DNA of 13,667 bases from Achromobacter sp. (GTDB lineage: Bacteria > Pseudomonadota > Gammaproteobacteria > Burkholderiales > Burkholderiaceae_B): contig DMTA01000138.1 in the NCBI GenBank assembly GCA_003454835.1, forward strand, positions 1 to 13,667, written 5' to 3'. This document shows, one piece after another, positions 1-6,334 of this stretch. Each line of letters starts with the position of its first letter. Position 1 is the stretch's first letter. Position numbers and translations under genes: made by a program. The notes beneath the pieces were generated by a model, which did not search any database, was not told the DNA's origin, and saw nothing but the letters and a program-made list of their open reading frames with translations.

Positions 1-1089
1 CTTGGCCACCGGCTGGCCGTTGCAGCGGACCATCTTCATGACGATCTGCAGCGGTTCGTGGCCGAGGTCGTTGGTCAGGTTGGTGCCGATGCCGAAGGAC
101 ACCTTGCAGCGGCCCGAGAACTGGCGCGCCAGCTCGATGGCGCGCGGGAAGGTCAGCGAATCTGAGAACACCAGGGTCTTGGCGCGCGGGTCCACGCGGT
201 TCTTGCGGTAGTGCTCGAGCAGGCGCTCGCCCCAGATGAAGGGATCGCCGGAGTCGTGGCGCGCGCCGTCAAAGAGCTTGCAGAAATACATGTCGAAGTC
301 GCGCAGGAATGCATCCATGCCGTAGACGTCGGACAGCGCGATGCCCAGGTCGCCGCGGTATTCCTTGGCCCACACTTCCAGCGCGAACACCTGCGAATCG
401 CGCAGGCGGGGACCGAGCGCCTGGCAGGCCTGCAGGTATTCGTGGCCCATGGTGCCCAGCGGCAGCACATCGTGCTCCTTGGCAAGCAACACGTTGCTGG
501 AGCCCGCGAAATGCGCCCCCATCTCGGCTTTCAGGGTGGTGACGATCTCTTCGTGCCAGGCCTTGGAGAAGCGGCGCCGCGTGCCGTATTCGGCCACGCG
601 GAAGTCGGCCAGCGCGGGATCGTCCAGCACCAGATGCATCTTGGACTGCAGGCGCTTGCGGCCTTCTTCCCAGTCAGGATGCTTGCGCGTGTTGCGGAAA
701 TAGACCTCGTTGACGATCGCCAGCACCGGGATCTCGAACAGGATCGTGTGCAGCCAAGGACCCTTGACCTCGATGCTGATCTCGCCGGGGCCCTCGCCTT
801 CGCTGATGTGGATGCAGCGCTCGGGCATGTGGAACAGACGAAGGAAATCAACGAAGTCGCTTTTGATAAAGCGCAAGTTGCCCAGATATTTAAGTTCGTC
901 GTCCGTGAAGCGCAATTGGCATAGCTGATGCACTTCCTGGCGGATTTCGTCCATATAGGGGCGCAAATCCACGCCCTTGGTACGGCATTTGTACCGGTAC
1001 TCGACCTGGGCAGCGGGGAAATGATGCAGCACCACTTGCATCATGCTGAATTTATACAGGTCGGTGTCGAGCAGCGAAGTAATAATCAT
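1..1089 (-). CDS. pncB: nicotinate phosphoribosyltransferase, 3' end outside the window
   Basis: This enzyme of the NAD salvage pathway joins nicotinate to PRPP, with ATP hydrolysis, to give nicotinate mononucleotide in the cytoplasm. The frame is open from an ATG at 1089 down to base 1, giving 363 residues; the family is usually near 395-400, so about 30 C-terminal residues are missing. It begins [18 protein letters not shown], the typical PncB N-terminus. The GTMGHE segment carries His216, aligned with the histidine that is autophosphorylated in the Salmonella enzyme. DSGDP at about 279-283 is a conserved active-site loop, and a GIGTNLTND segment follows near 337. No strong Shine-Dalgarno precedes the ATG, but the N-terminus matches the family. 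The gene is divergent from fdxA, so the 157 bases between them should hold both promoters. Identification is from remembered family motifs and is firm. Confidence 0.95.
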   Translation of the reverse strand, partial: MIITSLLDTDLYKFSMMQVVLHHFPAAQVEYRYKCRTKGVDLRPYMDEIRQEVHQLCQLRFTDDELKYLGNLRFIKSDFVDFLRLFHMPERCIHISEGEGPGEISIEVKGPWLHTILFEIPVLAIVNEVYFRNTRKHPDWEEGRKRLQSKMHLVLDDPALADFRVAEYGTRRRFSKAWHEEIVTTLKAEMGAHFAGSSNVLLAKEHDVLPLGTMGHEYLQACQALGPRLRDSQVFALEVWAKEYRGDLGIALSDVYGMDAFLRDFDMYFCKLFDGARHDSGDPFIWGERLLEHYRKNRVDPRAKTLVFSDSLTFPRAIELARQFSGRCKVSFGIGTNLTNDLGHEPLQIVMKMVRCNGQPVAK

Positions 1090-1138
1090 GATTGCGCGTT
1101 TCGTTTCGCGACACCATAGCATGAAGAACAGGGGCTTC

Positions 1139-1151
1139 GGCACGAAGTGCC
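1139..1151. promoter_or_regulatory. small dyad between pncB and fdxA
   Basis: GGCAC-GAA-GTGCC is a perfect inverted repeat with 5-bp arms, lying 50 bases upstream of the pncB start. It could be an operator for pncB or a leader hairpin. It is short enough to occur by chance in GC-rich DNA, and no regulator is identified. Confidence 0.25.
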
Positions 1152-1158
1152 ACGCTGT

Positions 1159-1172
1159 CAATACGGGTATTG
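1159..1172. promoter_or_regulatory. palindrome centred in the divergent pncB-fdxA region
   Basis: CAATAC-GG-GTATTG has 6-bp perfect arms and a 2-bp spacer. It overlaps an exact TTGACA read on the minus strand (1161 to 1156), which could be a -35 hexamer for pncB, although no good -10 is seen at 17 bases. On the plus strand it adjoins the proposed fdxA -35. An operator shared by the divergent genes is an inference. Confidence 0.3.
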
Positions 1173-1202
1173 CCGACACATCCGCGCGGCATTGGGTAAA
1201 AT
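1173..1202 (+). promoter_or_regulatory. candidate sigma-70 promoter of fdxA
   Basis: CCGACA (1173-1178), an 18-base spacer and TAAAAT (1197-1202) lie upstream of fdxA. The -10 is good and the -35 matches four of six positions. Transcription would start near 1209, leaving a leader of about 38 bases that contains the GGAG ribosome site at 1236-1239. Confidence 0.4.
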
Positions 1203-1246
1203 CCGCCCATTAAGACACATCTGCCGCCGAGCCCCGGAGTTCCTGA

Positions 1247-1570
1247 ATGACCCACGTAGTCACCGAAAACTGTATCAAGTGCAAGTACACCGATTGCGTC
1301 GACGTGTGCCCGGTGGACTGTTTTCGTGAGGGTCCGAACTTCCTCGTGATCGACCCGGACGAATGCATCGACTGTGCGGTCTGCATCCCCGAATGCCCCG
1401 CCAATGCGATCTACGCCGAAGAAGACGTGCCGCAGGACCAACTCAATTTCATCGCGCTGAATGCCGAACTCTCTCCGGAATTCGCCAGCATCAGCCGTGC
1501 CAAGAAGCCCCTGCCCGACGCCGACGACTGGAACGGCAAGCAGGACAAGCTGCAATACCTGGAAAAGTAA
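1247..1570 (+). CDS. fdxA: seven-iron ferredoxin FdxA ([3Fe-4S][4Fe-4S])
   Basis: A cytoplasmic low-potential electron carrier of 107 residues, very close in pattern to Azotobacter ferredoxin I (106 residues). Counting the initiator Met, Cys9, Cys17 and Cys50 match the [3Fe-4S] ligands, and Cys21, Cys40, Cys43 and Cys46 match the [4Fe-4S] ligands. The segments CIKCKYTDC (9-17) and CIDCAVC (40-46) are visible. The C-terminal half continues through the usual LNAELSPEF and DADDW segments. The start is supported by GGAG seven bases upstream. A hairpin with a T-run follows the stop, so most transcripts may end there, but fpr begins only 43 bases later and is a natural reductase partner. The exact in vivo partner is not known from sequence. 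Confidence 0.95.
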   Translation: MTHVVTENCIKCKYTDCVDVCPVDCFREGPNFLVIDPDECIDCAVCIPECPANAIYAEEDVPQDQLNFIALNAELSPEFASISRAKKPLPDADDWNGKQDKLQYLEK

Positions 1571-1578
1571 TCCACGGG

Positions 1579-1599
1579 CGCCGGCCAGACCGGCGTTTT
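1579..1599 (+). terminator. short intrinsic terminator after fdxA
   Basis: Perfect stem CGCCGG (1579-1584) with CCGGCG (1590-1595), 5-nt loop CCAGA, then TTTT (1596-1599). It lies 8 bases after the fdxA stop and 14 bases before the fpr start. The stem is only 6 bp, so it may be a partial terminator that lowers fpr relative to fdxA. Confidence 0.6.
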
Positions 1600-1613
1600 C
1601 GTGCGATGTCCCG

Positions 1614-2414
1614 ATGACCGACGACTCCAAATACACGCGCCAGACCATCACCAGCGTCCACACCTGGGTGCCGGACAAACTGTTCTCCGTGCGCGTGACG
1701 CGGGACGAGGCCTTCACCTTCCTGCCGGGCCAGTTTGCCCGGGTCGGCCTGCCCGGCGCTGAAGACCCCCACGGTCCGCCCACCCTCTGGCGCGCTTACT
1801 CCATGGTGTCGGCCCCGCACGAGCCGGGACTGGAGTTCTATTCCATCGTCGTCCCCGAAGGCCTGTTCAGCCCGCGCATGGCGCGTCTGCAGCCCGGCGA
1901 CGCGCTCTATGTCGAAAAGACGCCCTACGGCTTTCTGACGCTGGAACGCTTCGCGCCCGGCGGCGACCTGTGGCTGCTTGCCTCGGGCACGGGCCTGTCG
2001 GCCTACCTGTCCATTCTGCGCGACCCCGCCGTCTGGCGCGCGTACAACCGCATCATCCTGGTGCATGGTGTGCGCACCGCCGCCGAGCTCGCCTACCGCG
2101 ACGAAATCGACGCCTGGCGCCGCGACCCGGCCCTGGCCGAACTGTTTGCCGCAGACCCGGGCAAGCTCATCTACCTGCCCATCGCCACGCGCGAAGCCAT
2201 GCCCGGCATGCCGCAAGAGCGCATCACCACGCTGATCGCCGACGGCCGTCTGGAACAACTGGCTGGCCGCCCGCTGGACCCCGATACCGCCAAGGTCATG
2301 CTGTGCGGCAACCCCGCCATGCTGGCCGAGGCACGCAAATTGCTGGGTGATCGTGGGTTCAAGCCCGGACGCCGCGGCATTCCAGGCAACCTGGCGGTCG
2401 AAAACTACTGGTGA
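1614..2414 (+). CDS. fpr: ferredoxin--NADP+ reductase
   Basis: A 266-residue FAD flavoprotein that moves electrons between NADPH and ferredoxin or flavodoxin in the cytoplasm. Domain order is FAD-binding barrel (about 1-105), then NADP-binding domain (about 110-266). RAYSMVSAP at 60-68 is the RxYS FAD-binding motif. ASGTGLSAY at 123-131 is the glycine-rich nucleotide motif, MLCGNPAM is the typical CGNP segment, and the protein ends NYW, an aromatic C-terminal signature of bacterial Fpr. The frame is open upstream to 1461, but that stretch overlaps fdxA in another frame. The ATG at 1614 lies just after the fdxA terminator and gives a family-length protein. No clear Shine-Dalgarno is visible (CGATGTCCCG precedes it), so the start is slightly uncertain. 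FdxA immediately upstream is the probable partner. Confidence 0.93.
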   Translation: MTDDSKYTRQTITSVHTWVPDKLFSVRVTRDEAFTFLPGQFARVGLPGAEDPHGPPTLWRAYSMVSAPHEPGLEFYSIVVPEGLFSPRMARLQPGDALYVEKTPYGFLTLERFAPGGDLWLLASGTGLSAYLSILRDPAVWRAYNRIILVHGVRTAAELAYRDEIDAWRRDPALAELFAADPGKLIYLPIATREAMPGMPQERITTLIADGRLEQLAGRPLDPDTAKVMLCGNPAMLAEARKLLGDRGFKPGRRGIPGNLAVENYW

Positions 2415-2415
2415 T

Positions 2416-2430
2416 CGCCACTGCGTGGCG
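2416..2430 (+). terminator. small hairpin after fpr
   Basis: CGCCAC-TGC-GTGGCG begins two bases past the fpr stop: a 6-bp perfect stem with a 3-nt loop. No T-run follows, so it is a weak terminator candidate or an mRNA 3'-end stabiliser. Confidence 0.3.
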
Positions 2431-2573
2431 TAGTCCGTAAATCCTCCGTTTGGTATCACCGCAAGGCATTAACACGGCCCTAAACTGGTGCGTAACACAT
2501 GACGGGTCGCTTTTTAGCAACAAAACAGGGCAGTTTGCCGGACATTCTTCAGGCTGATTGGAAATATCGTTAC

Positions 2574-2595
2574 GCCCCGGAGCAATAATCGGGGC
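2574..2595 (+). promoter_or_regulatory. inverted repeat in the phaZ leader
   Basis: GCCCCG (2574-2579) and CGGGGC (2590-2595) are 6-bp perfect arms around a 10-base AT-rich centre, about 31 bases upstream of the phaZ ATG. The surrounding gap, 2415-2625, is AT-richer than the genes. I see no convincing -35/-10 pair at normal spacing (TTGCCG at 2535 with AAATAT at 2562 is 21 bases apart). The repeat could be a leader hairpin or an operator. Confidence 0.3.
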
Positions 2596-2625
2596 ACACG
2601 CTCGACCCAGAAGGACTTCCCCGAA

Positions 2626-3852
2626 ATGCTGTACCAATTGCACGAAATGCAGCGCGCTTTCCTGACTCCGTTCGCTGCATTCACGGATGCCGGTTCTCAG
2701 CTGTTCTCCAGCCCCTACAGCCCGCTCGCCTATACCCCGATTTCCCGCCAGATGGCCGCGGGGTACGAGCTGATGACCCGTATCGGCAAGGAATACCAGA
2801 AGCCTGCCTGGAATCTGCCCACCACCCAGATCGCCGGCAAGTCCGTCCGCGTGATCGAAGGCGTGGCCCTGGACAAGCCGTTCTGCCGCCTGGTGCACTT
2901 CCAGCGCGACGTGCGCCTGGCCGGTAAGAACGATCCCAAGGTGCTTTTGGTCGCCCCGCTCTCCGGGCACCACGCCACCCTGCTGCGCGACACCGTGCGC
3001 GCCCTGCTGCCCAACCACGATGTCTATGTGACCGACTGGGTCGACGCGCGCATGGTGCCGCTGGCGGCCGGTCCGTTCCATCTGAACGACTACGTGCGCT
3101 ACGTGCAGGACTTCATCCGCCACCTGGGCCCGGACGTGCACGTCATTTCCGTCTGTCAGCCCACGGTGCCGGTGCTGGCCGCCGTGTCCCTGATGGCGTC
3201 CGCCAACGATCCCTGCCAGCCGCGCAGCATGGTGATGATGGGCGGCCCCATCGATCCGCGCCAGTCGCCCACGCAGGTCAATCGCCTGGCCACCACCAAA
3301 CCCTATTCGTGGTTCGAGAACCAGGTGATCCACCCCGTGCCGCCCCGTTATCCGGGCGCCGGCCGCCGGGTCTATCCGGGGTTCCTGCAGCACGCGGGGT
3401 TCATGGCCATGAATCCGGACCGCCACATGAAGTCGCACTACGACTTCTATCTGGACCTGCTGCGTGGCGACGACAGCGACGCCGAAGCGCATCGCCGCTT
3501 CTACGACGAATACAACGCGGTGCTCGACATGCCGGCCGAGTTCTATCTGGACACGATCCGCATGGTGTTCCAGGACTTCGATTTGCCCAATGGCACCTGG
3601 GAAGTCGACGGCAAGCTGGTGCGTCCGGCCGACATCAAGGACGTCGCCCTGTTCACCATCGAAGGCGAACTGGACGACATTTCCGGCCAGGGCCAGACGC
3701 GCGCCGCGATCAAGCTGTGCAAGAACATTCCGGCCGACCGCAAGTCGCACTACACCGCGCCGAACTGCGGCCACTACGGCATTTTCTCGGGCCGCCGGTG
3801 GCGCGAAATGATCTGTCCTAAAATTGCCGAGTTCATCCGGCAATCGGCTTGA
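2626..3852 (+). CDS. phaZ: intracellular polyhydroxybutyrate depolymerase
   Basis: A 408-residue alpha/beta hydrolase that degrades native intracellular PHB granules to 3-hydroxybutyrate units, releasing stored carbon. It matches the Ralstonia PhaZa1 type: no signal peptide, no substrate-binding domain, and a cysteine nucleophile in a lipase-box-like VCQPTVP. Cys177, Asp350 (in GELDD) and His383 (in CGHYG) align with the Cys183/Asp355/His388 triad known for Ralstonia; the Asp-His spacing of 33 is identical. The [12 protein letters not shown] segment near 106-117 is also typical. The start follows AGAAGG about 11 bases upstream, and the N-terminus [11 protein letters not shown] is the usual one for the family. 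It is monocistronic by appearance: a 211-base gap lies in front and a strong terminator begins 44 bases past the stop. No phaC, phaP or phaR is nearby. Confidence 0.95.
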   Translation: MLYQLHEMQRAFLTPFAAFTDAGSQLFSSPYSPLAYTPISRQMAAGYELMTRIGKEYQKPAWNLPTTQIAGKSVRVIEGVALDKPFCRLVHFQRDVRLAGKNDPKVLLVAPLSGHHATLLRDTVRALLPNHDVYVTDWVDARMVPLAAGPFHLNDYVRYVQDFIRHLGPDVHVISVCQPTVPVLAAVSLMASANDPCQPRSMVMMGGPIDPRQSPTQVNRLATTKPYSWFENQVIHPVPPRYPGAGRRVYPGFLQHAGFMAMNPDRHMKSHYDFYLDLLRGDDSDAEAHRRFYDEYNAVLDMPAEFYLDTIRMVFQDFDLPNGTWEVDGKLVRPADIKDVALFTIEGELDDISGQGQTRAAIKLCKNIPADRKSHYTAPNCGHYGIFSGRRWREMICPKIAEFIRQSA

Positions 3853-3895
3853 CGACGGCCCCGCGCCGGCCGCCGGCAACCTGATCCGTACCTCC

Positions 3896-3916
3896 GGGGC
3901 CCGAGCGGCCCCTTTT
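3896..3916 (+). terminator. intrinsic terminator of phaZ
   Basis: GGGGCC (3896-3901) pairs perfectly with GGCCCC (3907-3912) across loop CGAGC and is followed by TTTT (3913-3916). It lies between phaZ and the RnfB-like gene and separates their transcription units. Confidence 0.8.
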
Positions 3917-3931
3917 CATTACTGGCTTTAC

Positions 3932-4576
3932 ATGTCCTGTCGCTCATTAGCCGACCGCGTTGACGCCTTGCTGCCTCAGACGCAATGCACCAAATGCGGT
4001 TACGACGGCTGCCGGCCCTACGCCGAGGCCATCGCCGAAGGCGCCGCGCCGATCAACCGCTGTCCGCCCGGCGGCGAAGACGGCGTCGCGCAGTTGTCCG
4101 CGCTGCTCGGCACGCCTCTCCTGCCGCTGGATCTGTCGCGCGGCGAACCCGGCCCGCTGCTGGTCGCGCGCATCGACGAATCGCATTGCATCGGCTGTAC
4201 GCTGTGCATCCAGGCCTGTCCGGTCGACGCCATCGTCGGCGCGAACAAGCACATGCACACCGTGCTGGACGACTGGTGCACGGGTTGCGACCTGTGCGTG
4301 GCGCCCTGTCCGGTGGACTGCATCGAGATGGTGCCCGCCGGCCGCGCGTGGACCAGCGAAGACGCCGCGATCAGCCGCCAGCGCCATCGCAACCACCTGG
4401 CGCGCGCCGAACGCCTGGCGGCGGACAACGCGCGCCTGATGGCGCCGGAGATATCCGAAGCGCCCGCCCCCGCCGCGCCCGCTTCCGAGGACGCGCAAAA
4501 AGAAGACCGCAAGCGATCCGCCATCGAATCCGCGCTGGCCCGCGCGCGCGCCCGCCGCAATCCCACGCAGTCATGA
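3932..4576 (+). CDS. rnfB: soluble RnfB-like polyferredoxin
   Basis: A 214-residue iron-sulfur protein related to RnfB/RsxB, the ferredoxin subunit of the membrane electron-transport complex. An N-terminal Fe-S domain shows Cys19-X2-Cys22-X4-Cys27-X16-Cys44 in the context [16 protein letters not shown]. Two [4Fe-4S] motifs follow: Cys86/89/92 with Cys126, and Cys116/119/122 with Cys96. The C-terminal 80 residues are charged and rich in Ala, Pro and Arg, with no predicted fold. Unlike E. coli RsxB it lacks the N-terminal membrane helix, and no other rnf genes are in the window. The frame is open further upstream, but that would run through the phaZ terminator, so ATG 3932 is chosen; the Shine-Dalgarno is poor. 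Overlap with nth (ATGA) recalls the E. coli rsx-nth operon. Its redox partner is unknown. Confidence 0.85.
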   Translation: MSCRSLADRVDALLPQTQCTKCGYDGCRPYAEAIAEGAAPINRCPPGGEDGVAQLSALLGTPLLPLDLSRGEPGPLLVARIDESHCIGCTLCIQACPVDAIVGANKHMHTVLDDWCTGCDLCVAPCPVDCIEMVPAGRAWTSEDAAISRQRHRNHLARAERLAADNARLMAPEISEAPAPAAPASEDAQKEDRKRSAIESALARARARRNPTQS

Positions 4577-5208
4577 ACGCCGCCAAACGCCGAGAAATCT
4601 TTGCCCGCCTGCACGCGGCCAATCCCACGCCCACCACCGAACTGGAATACGACACGCCGTTCCAGCTGCTGATTGCCGTGCTGCTGTCGGCGCAGGCCAC
4701 GGATAAATCGGTCAACATCGCCACGCGCAAGTTCTTCCCGCAGTACGGCACGCCCGAAACGCTGGCGGCGCTGGGCGAGGAAGGGTTGGCCGACTACATC
4801 AAAACCATAGGCCTCTTCCGCACGAAGGCGAAGAACGCGATCGCCACCTGCAAGATCCTGATCGAGCAGCATGGCGGCCAGGTGCCGCAGACGCGCGAGG
4901 CGCTTGAAGCCCTGCCTGGCGTTGGCCGCAAGACGGCCAACGTGGTGCTCAACACCGCGTTCGGGCAAGCCGCGATGGCGGTGGACACGCACATATTCCG
5001 TGTCTCGAATCGCACCGGCATCGCGCCCGGAAAAAACGTGCTGGAAGTCGAGCTGAAACTGATGAAGTTCGTGCCGCAGGAATATCTGCTGGACGCGCAT
5101 CACTGGCTGATTCTGCACGGCCGCTACGTCTGTGTGGCGCGCAAACCGAAGTGCCCGCAATGCGGCATTTCCGATCTCTGCGAATTCAAGCAGAAAACCC
5201 CTGCATAA
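4573..5208 (+). CDS. nth: endonuclease III (DNA glycosylase/AP lyase)
   Basis: A base-excision-repair enzyme that removes oxidised pyrimidines and cleaves the abasic site. Its 211 residues equal the E. coli length, and the key positions keep E. coli numbering: the helix-hairpin-helix LPGVGRKTA with catalytic Lys120, Asp138 in VDTH, and the [4Fe-4S] ligands Cys187, Cys194, Cys197 and Cys203. The start ATG overlaps the stop of the RnfB-like gene in ATGA, so translation is probably coupled. The pairing of an rnfB-type gene with nth is conserved in gamma- and betaproteobacteria; whether RnfB supplies electrons relevant to the Nth cluster is unproven. A stem-loop lies about 33 bases beyond the stop. 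Confidence 0.97.
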   Translation: MNAAKRREIFARLHAANPTPTTELEYDTPFQLLIAVLLSAQATDKSVNIATRKFFPQYGTPETLAALGEEGLADYIKTIGLFRTKAKNAIATCKILIEQHGGQVPQTREALEALPGVGRKTANVVLNTAFGQAAMAVDTHIFRVSNRTGIAPGKNVLEVELKLMKFVPQEYLLDAHHWLILHGRYVCVARKPKCPQCGISDLCEFKQKTPA

Positions 5209-5241
5209 AGCATCCGGCGCGTGCACGCGTCTGCGGATTAT

Positions 5242-5269
5242 GCGAGCGGAAAACCGGGTTTTCCCTCGC
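5242..5269 (+). terminator. stem-loop downstream of nth
   Basis: GCGAG plus GGAAAAC (5242-5254, with one bulged C at 5247) pair with GTTTTCC plus CTCGC (5258-5269) around a CGG loop: 12 bp in all. There is no T-run after the stem, so it is either a factor-assisted end for rnfB-nth or a 3'-end stabiliser. Confidence 0.5.
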
Positions 5270-5321
5270 CTATTCCCGCGTGACATCTTGATGACGATCA
5301 ACGCGTAATTGCTGCATCGCA

Positions 5322-5336
5322 TTTCCATATTGGAAA
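5322..5336. promoter_or_regulatory. TTTCCA-TAT-TGGAAA dyad
   Basis: Perfect 6-bp arms with a 3-bp centre, about 230 bases upstream of livG. The AT-rich arms in a GC-rich genome make it less likely to be chance. It is a possible regulator site, with no family assigned. Confidence 0.35.
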
Positions 5337-5361
5337 GGCGTTCTCCCCATGCGCGCGCTGC

Positions 5362-5381
5362 ATTGTCGGCGTGCCGACAAT
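5362..5381. promoter_or_regulatory. 20-base palindrome, candidate operator
   Basis: ATTGTCGGC, GT, GCCGACAAT: two 9-bp perfect arms around a 2-bp centre, 180 bases upstream of livG. The tight spacing suits a dimeric DNA-binding protein better than an RNA hairpin. TTGTC/GACAA half-sites recall operators of FadR-subfamily GntR regulators, but the site is longer and no regulator gene is in the window. Confidence 0.5.
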
Positions 5382-5419
5382 TACCCTTTCCGCAGTGCAA
5401 AACCTATGACAAACCCTCA

Positions 5420-5434
5420 TGGAATTTTGATTGC
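5420..5434 (+). promoter_or_regulatory. possible sigma-54 (-24/-12) element
   Basis: TGGAATTTTGATTGC has GG and GC exactly 10 bases apart, with full TGG and TTGC blocks; the central CACG of the consensus is mostly missing. Transcription would begin near 5446, leaving a leader of about 115 bases. Sigma-54 control would suit a nitrogen-source transporter, with the upstream dyads as enhancer sites. One match in this length may be chance. Confidence 0.3.
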
Positions 5435-5464
5435 GACGTCCGCATACTCGCCGGCAACTCATAA

Positions 5465-5490
5465 GAAAACTACGCACGAAAAGAGTTTTC
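5465..5490 (+). repeat. inverted repeat in the livG leader
   Basis: GAAAACT (5465-5471) and AGTTTTC (5484-5490) are perfect 7-bp arms with a 12-base spacer, about 70 bases upstream of livG. It could form a weak leader hairpin or be a protein site. Confidence 0.3.
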
Positions 5491-5560
5491 GAACCCTGCG
5501 GGGGCCTGACGCAATGACGCCAGGCAGAGACCATATAAATACAACGCTGGTGCAGCGAAC

Positions 5561-6334
5561 ATGGATGACACAATCCTGGAGACAAAAGGCCTCACCAAGG
5601 AGTTCCGCGGCTTCGTCGCGGTCAACGGGGTCGATTTGCGTATCAAGCGGGGCGAGATTCATGCCTTGATCGGGCCGAACGGCGCGGGCAAGACCACATG
5701 CTTCAACCTGCTGACCAAATTCCTGGCGCCCACGTCGGGCAGCATCAAGTTCAATGGCATCGACATCACCCGCGAGCGCCCCGCGCAGATTGCACGGCGC
5801 GGCATCATCCGGTCGTTCCAGATCTCGGCGGTGTTCCCGCACCTGACCGTGCTCGAGAACGTGCGGATCGGCCTGCAGCGCAAGACCGGCCTGTCCTATC
5901 ACTTCTGGCAAAGCGACAAGCGCCTGGCCGCCCTGAACGAGCCCGCGCGTGCGCTGCTCGAGCAGGTGGACCTGGGCGGCTTTGCCGACGAAACCACGGT
6001 CAACCTGCCGTACGGCCGCAAGCGCGCGCTCGAGATCGCCACCACGCTGGCGATGGAGCCCGAGCTGATGCTGCTGGACGAACCCACCCAGGGCATGGGC
6101 CACGAAGACGTGGACCGCGTCACGCAACTGATCAAGCGCGTGAGCGCCGGGCGCACCATCCTCATGGTGGAACACAACATGAACGTCGTGTCCTCCATCG
6201 CCAACACCATCACCGTGCTGGCGCGCGGTTCGGTGCTGGCCGAAGGTTCCTACGCCGAAGTCTCCCGCCATCCGGCCGTGATGCAGGCTTACATGGGCAC
6301 GACCGACGGCGAACTTCAAGGAGCGCACGCATGA
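5561..6334 (+). CDS. livG: HAAT-type ABC importer ATPase, LivG family
   Basis: A 257-residue cytoplasmic ATPase of a branched-chain/hydrophobic amino-acid type importer. Walker A is GPNGAGKT (38-45, Lys44), the Q-loop lies in RSFQ, Walker B is LMLLDE (Asp173, Glu174), and the switch His205 is in VEHN. The signature reads LPYGRKR (149-155), not LSGGQ; a YG-type signature is normal for LivG. The DEPTQGMG wording after Walker B differs from E. coli LivG (DEPAAGLN) and suggests a distinct HAAT subgroup. Its stop overlaps the livF start (ATGA). The ribosome site is weak (CAGCGAAC before the ATG), so translation may be inefficient or controlled. It is first of five genes and is preceded by the long control region. 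Confidence 0.9.
   Translation: MDDTILETKGLTKEFRGFVAVNGVDLRIKRGEIHALIGPNGAGKTTCFNLLTKFLAPTSGSIKFNGIDITRERPAQIARRGIIRSFQISAVFPHLTVLENVRIGLQRKTGLSYHFWQSDKRLAALNEPARALLEQVDLGGFADETTVNLPYGRKRALEIATTLAMEPELMLLDEPTQGMGHEDVDRVTQLIKRVSAGRTILMVEHNMNVVSSIANTITVLARGSVLAEGSYAEVSRHPAVMQAYMGTTDGELQGAHA

Larger units (their letters stand above)
5209..5560 (+). promoter_or_regulatory. 352-base non-coding control region ahead of the HAAT operon
   Basis: This is the only gap over 300 bases. It is AT-richer than its neighbours and has no believable gene: the frames that cross it lack ribosome sites and overlap livG out of frame. It contains, in order, a terminator-like hairpin (5242-5269), TTGAT-GACG-ATCAA (5288-5301), TTTCCA-TAT-TGGAAA (5322-5336), a 20-base palindrome (5362-5381), a possible sigma-54 element (5420-5434), a GAAAACT/AGTTTTC repeat (5465-5490), and a TATAAA (5534-5539) with no matching -35. 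The density of dyads suggests activator or repressor control of the transporter. Confidence 0.6.

Noticed and set aside
1491..2459. Minus-strand frame opposite fpr
   Set aside because: No domain is visible, and the plus strand encodes a complete reductase.
2359..3879. Long minus-strand open frame (506 codons) opposite phaZ
   Set aside because: It mirrors phaZ, whose catalytic triad and family length are clear. Long antisense frames are common at this GC content, and the translation has no recognisable domain.
3824..3931. Upstream extension of the RnfB-like protein
   Set aside because: It would overlap the phaZ end and read through the phaZ terminator hairpin, and it adds no RnfB-like membrane helix.
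4018..5400. Long minus-strand open frame opposite rnfB-nth
   Set aside because: The plus-strand genes keep every expected Cys and catalytic residue; the antisense product is Arg-rich with no family features.
5298..5669. Small frames on both strands across the gap before livG
   Set aside because: They lack ribosome sites, overlap livG out of frame, and the translations look random.
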